A stretch of DNA of 35,043 bases from Candidatus Omnitrophota bacterium (GTDB lineage: Bacteria; Omnitrophota; Omnitrophia; Omnitrophales; Aquincolibacteriaceae), in assembly GCA_016930235.1 (NCBI GenBank), contig JAFGHI010000046.1, positions 1 to 35,043 of the forward strand, given 5' to 3'. Both the position numbers and the translations under genes were made by a program. Positions 31,840 through 35,043 of this stretch are shown one piece after another. The notes beneath the pieces were generated by a model, which was not told the origin of the DNA, did not search any database, and was given only the letters and a program-made list of their open reading frames with translations. Positions within the stretch are counted from its first letter, which is position 1. Each line of letters begins with the position of its first letter.

Positions 31840-33651
31840 ATGAAAAGTCAAAATCTAACCATTATGTTTACGGACATGAAGGATTTCTCGGCCAAGACGA
31901 GTGCCCAGAGCCGGGAAGCTACAGTGGATATGATTCGCCGCCACAAGGAATTGCTCGTGCCGGTCATTGAGGGGCGGGGCGGCAAATTGATTAAATCGAT
32001 CGGAGATGCCTTTCTTGTAACCTTTGAAAGTCCAACCGATGCCGTTCTGGCAGGAATGGCCCTTCAAAGCGTGCTCCATGAATTTAATGAAAAAAATCCA
32101 ACGCCATCGAGGATTGAAGTCCGCGTGGCGATCAATACGGGAGAGGTTTCGTTAGATGAAGGGGATGTTTATGGCGAAGCGGTGAACATTGCGTCCCGCA
32201 TTCAGGGGTTGGCGGAACCCAACGAGATCTATTTTACCGAATCGACATTTCTCTCGATGAATAAATCCGAGGTGCCCTCCGCTGAAATCGGCTACCGGAT
32301 TTTAAAGGGAATTCCTCAGAAAATCAAAATCTACAAAGTGCTCAAAGAAGGAGAGCTTCCCGAGACAGTCATGGCCGCGGGATTGGCCGGTGGCGGGTTT
32401 CCAAACGAATTAGCTTCTTATGGTAAACGAATGGCGGCTTTCGGAATCGATATTATTCTCGCAGGCTGTCTAGCGGCTTTTCTCATGAACGGTGAATATC
32501 GGGAATGGAAACAGTTGAAAAACGAAATAGGGGGCCCCGCACGTTCTACCCAACGGTTTGATCGGTTGAAAAGAGGAGGTCCTTCAGGGTTTGAGGGGAT
32601 TCAGCAGGAGTTACAGGGGTTTGAACGACAAAAGCAGATGAAGCAAAGGGAGCTGGATCGCGCTTTGGAAGATCTTGCGCGAATGGAACAGCAATCCCAG
32701 GAAATGGGGCAGGGAGGAGGCCGCGTAGGCGATCTTGAAAAGAGGCACCAGGAAGCAGAACGAATGCTGGAACAGGATCGCCGTGAGATCGAGCAGAAAC
32801 GACAGGAACTTGAAGAACTTGAGCGTGGCGCCCAGGAGATGTCTCGCGATGGCGGTGGGCAACATGAGGTTCGAAGATTGGAAGATGAAATTTCGGATTT
32901 GCAATCCGAAATCAAAGATCTACAGCGGGAATTAATCCAATATATTGCCAAACCCGTACGCGCAAGGGAGCTTCGAAGCGAGATCTCGGACAAGCAAGAT
33001 GAGCTCGAAGAAAAGCGAAACGAATTGCGGACAGTTCAAAGGGAAGTGGTGCCTCAAGCTGATTCCATGAGGGGAGGCGCTCAAGAGGTCGAAAGAAAGC
33101 GGCGTGAATTGGAAATGATGGAGGAACGGTACCAAAGACGTGAAGAACAGACGCAGCGCATGATGGAAGATGCGGAAAGGCAGTCAGCTGGTGGGGATCA
33201 GACTCGCAGGGTGGAAGAGGAAATCATGAGGAGAAGCGAGGATGTCATGCGTTTGGAAAAAGAGCTTCGTGAGATTGAAGGTATCCAGACAGAACGCCGG
33301 GACGAAGTGACGAGAATGAGTCAAGAAGTTCAGGAAATGAAAGTCGATCTCATTCAGGGCCGGAAGCACATACTCTTTAAGTTTTTCATTTTTTGGACCG
33401 CCGCCTTTCTGATCATGAACATCGTCCTTTTGGGATGGAAGGGGAGAACGGCAGGAAAGGCTTTATGGAAATTAAAAGTTTGCGGGATGAGCGGTGAGCC
33501 TATTGGATGGGGGAGGGCGATTTTACGGACTCTTTTTTATATTATTTCGTTGATGCCGCTAGGTTTGGGGTTCCTGTGGAGTTTTGCGGACCCCTACCGC
33601 CAGACCTGGCATGATAAAATGACCAACACTTATGTTGTCAGCGAAATCTAA
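31840..33651 (+). CDS. Class III adenylate cyclase fused to an RDD membrane domain split by a long coiled coil
   Basis: A 603-residue multidomain protein. Residues 1-170 are a class III cyclase catalytic domain: metal aspartates Asp12 (FTDMKDF) and Asp56 (SIGDAF), adenine-selecting Lys52 and Asp109 (GDVYGEA), and transition-state Asn116 and Arg120 (NIASR). All are present, so ATP cyclisation to cAMP is likely. At about 190-218 comes the first RDD helix (YGKRMAAFGIDIILAG). Then about 285 residues of Glu/Arg/Gln-rich coiled coil follow, before the remaining RDD helices (about 508-603, ending DPYRQTWHDKMTNTYVV). The insertion would lie outside the membrane by normal RDD topology. The ATG at 31840 is preceded by GAGGT; an upstream TTG at 31807 is less likely. 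Confidence 0.85.
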   Translation: MKSQNLTIMFTDMKDFSAKTSAQSREATVDMIRRHKELLVPVIEGRGGKLIKSIGDAFLVTFESPTDAVLAGMALQSVLHEFNEKNPTPSRIEVRVAINTGEVSLDEGDVYGEAVNIASRIQGLAEPNEIYFTESTFLSMNKSEVPSAEIGYRILKGIPQKIKIYKVLKEGELPETVMAAGLAGGGFPNELASYGKRMAAFGIDIILAGCLAAFLMNGEYREWKQLKNEIGGPARSTQRFDRLKRGGPSGFEGIQQELQGFERQKQMKQRELDRALEDLARMEQQSQEMGQGGGRVGDLEKRHQEAERMLEQDRREIEQKRQELEELERGAQEMSRDGGGQHEVRRLEDEISDLQSEIKDLQRELIQYIAKPVRARELRSEISDKQDELEEKRNELRTVQREVVPQADSMRGGAQEVERKRRELEMMEERYQRREEQTQRMMEDAERQSAGGDQTRRVEEEIMRRSEDVMRLEKELREIEGIQTERRDEVTRMSQEVQEMKVDLIQGRKHILFKFFIFWTAAFLIMNIVLLGWKGRTAGKALWKLKVCGMSGEPIGWGRAILRTLFYIISLMPLGLGFLWSFADPYRQTWHDKMTNTYVVSEI

Positions 33652-33716
33652 ATCATTTGCTTCTGGTTCACAGGAAGAAATTAAATTGACCTATCACTGT
33701 ATATTCACGGTCTAAT

Positions 33717-34283
33717 ATGTGTGGCATTGCGGGTTTTTGGAATCTCAATGGAAACATAGCAGATCCTTCAGTTGTTCGTCAGATGGTTGCTCAGATCCGT
33801 CATCGAGGTCCTGATGACGATGGCATTTGGACGGAAGGTTCGATCGGGATCGGCCATTCTCGCCTTAGTATTCTGGATCTAAGTTCTTGCGGTCATCAAC
33901 CTTTTATAACGGCCGATGCGCAGGGGATTTTGTCCTATAACGGAGAGGTTTATAACTTCAAGGAATTAAAATGTCTTCTTAAGAAGGAAGGCATCGTTTT
34001 TAAAAGCCATACCGACACAGAAGTCGTTCTGTATGCCCTTCACCGGTGGGGACCTGAAAAAGCTGTATCATTGTTCAACGGTATGTTTGCTTTTGTTTAC
34101 TTTGACCGGCGGTCGCAAAGATTATGGATGGCTCGTGATCGGCTGGGAATTAAACCCCTTTATTGGACACGGCACGGGAACGTTCTCGTCTTTGGTTCGG
34201 AAATTAAAGCTATTTTAAAGCATCCTGAAATATTACCGGTGCCGGACCTTATGGCATTGGCGAGTTATACCATTCAGCGGTGA
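33717..34283 (+). pseudogene. Asparagine synthase-type amidotransferase, N-terminal part, ended by premature stop
   Basis: Begins MCGIAGF, so Cys2 would be the glutaminase nucleophile, and continues with RHRGPDDDG, SRLSILDL, NGEVYNF, DTEVVLYAL and ARDRLGIKPLYW, a complete class II glutamine amidotransferase domain. At 34281-34283 a TGA stops the frame after YTIQR. The same frame stays open to the window end and continues exactly where family members continue (WTPFKDIKAVIPGR), so one codon has become a stop. Homologues are asparagine synthases and the amidotransferases of exopolysaccharide/exosortase loci. The fragment alone could at most have glutaminase activity. No clear ribosome site precedes it. 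Confidence 0.85.
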
Positions 34284-35043
34284 TTCGAAGGTGATTGGAC
34301 ACCTTTTAAGGATATTAAAGCCGTTATACCCGGCCGGATTTATTCCATCGGTGCGAATGACTGGAAAGAAACATGTTTTTATGACCCGATTGAAAGCATT
34401 GATGTAGAAAAAATTTTATTGAACGAACATCTATCGTTGGAAGTCCTCCAAAAACAATTTCAGGAAATTTTGGAAAAAAGCGTCCGTGATCATTTGGTAA
34501 GCGACGTTCCCGTGGCTATGATGTGCAGCGGAGGGGTGGATTCGAGTTTGCTCGCGGCTATGATCCGCAAACAGATGCCTTTTGCGGAAGGGTATGTGGC
34601 CGATGTGAAGGGAACAGCCGAATCTGAAGGAGAAAAAGCCAAAAAGGTTGCATCGTTGTTAGATTTTCCGATCCACCAGGTTCGTGTCGATCGTGAAGAT
34701 TACCTGAAATTATGGGCACGTTCCATATGGCATAATGATCAACCCAATCGGTTTCGTAATGAGGTTCCTTTTCTAGCTGTGGCCGAGGCTTGTAAAAAGG
34801 ACGGGATTAAAGTGTTGTTGACCGGAGAAGGAGCGGATGAACTTTTCGGGGGGTATCCTTGGCATGTCGAGGCTTTCAATGTTTGGAAACGGTTTGAAAG
34901 ACATCAATGTTTTATATCTCAAAAAGGGATCATGAACTTAATAGGGAAGTGGATGCCACGATCCTTGTCCGTTGGCCGTGAAGTACAAAAAGAGCATCCT
35001 TTTAGTTATGCTTCAGTGTATACGCCGAACGGTTTGGATTTTC
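34284..35043 (+). pseudogene. Asparagine synthase-type amidotransferase, C-terminal synthetase part, runs off the window
   Basis: In-frame continuation of the gene at 33717 after the TGA at 34281-34283. It carries the ATP-pyrophosphatase loop SGGVDSSLLAAM (about 34528-34563) and LLTGEGADELFGGY (about 34816-34857), the conserved catalytic core of asparagine synthase. No stop occurs before position 35043. No convincing ribosome site with a start codon is seen just after the TGA, so separate translation is doubtful. Without the stop, the product would transfer glutamine nitrogen to asparagine or to a sugar/peptide acceptor. Confidence 0.85.

Noticed and set aside
34281-34283. TGA as a sense codon or selenocysteine
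   Set aside because: TGA is used as a normal stop in at least two intact genes here, no hairpin resembling a selenocysteine element was evident, and the family has no Cys at that position.
1-35043. CRISPR arrays, insertion sequences, attachment sites or tRNA genes
   Set aside because: No regularly spaced repeats, transposase, integrase or cloverleaf sequence was seen on either strand.

Overview
The window reads as chromosome from a Gram-negative (double-membrane) bacterium of moderate GC. It holds a ferritin/Feo iron module, a lone PEP-CTERM protein, an outer-membrane barrel protein, a FecR protein, GH57 glycan enzymes with DUF4912, and many cyclic-nucleotide elements. This mix fits a deep-branching lineage such as Omnitrophota, Nitrospirota or Desulfobacterota, but the sequence alone does not decide it. 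I saw no rRNA, tRNA, CRISPR array or insertion sequence. Almost every gene lies on the + strand in short, tightly spaced operons.

Layout. 1-2618: end of an MsbA-type ABC exporter, then an enzyme carrying every catalytic residue of GDP-mannose 3,5-epimerase (surface polysaccharide supply). 2758-8403: glycan module with a promoter, a DUF4912 protein, a GH57 branching enzyme, a small DUF2582 winged-helix protein, a terminator, and a second GH57/DUF3536 protein. 8433-13532: metal module with an ArsP-type permease, a cupin, ferritin behind a strong promoter with a large palindromic operator, a Fur-family regulator, FeoA, FeoB and a 39-aa Cys-rich FeoB partner. 13552-17739: a 15-bp palindrome, a SPASM-type radical SAM protein, an EAL protein, a pyruvate-kinase-C-domain-like protein, a spore-photoproduct-lyase-like protein without the key Cys and Tyr, and a Spy/CpxP-like periplasmic protein. 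17778-20990: uncharacterised genes with a PilZ membrane protein and a standalone MshEN domain. 21033-22268: L-2-hydroxyglutarate oxidase (LhgO).

22269-29000 is the most interesting part. A -24/-12 (sigma-54) promoter precedes a PEP-CTERM protein. Then come a lipoprotein, a TPR plus beta-barrel protein and a FecR-domain protein. On the opposite strand is a secreted transglutaminase-like cysteine protease whose leader contains a cyclic-di-GMP-I (GEMM) riboswitch and an intrinsic terminator. A divergent CHASE2-SpoIIE phosphatase follows. 29102-33651: a DUF1846 protein, HflX, and a class III adenylate cyclase fused to an RDD membrane domain that is split by a coiled coil of nearly 300 residues. 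The window ends in an asparagine-synthase-type amidotransferase broken by one in-frame TGA.

Common theme: cyclic-nucleotide control of the cell envelope. Candidate c-di-GMP effectors or enzymes within 12 kb are EAL, PilZ, MshEN and the riboswitch. The envelope genes near them are plausible outputs, but that link is inference.
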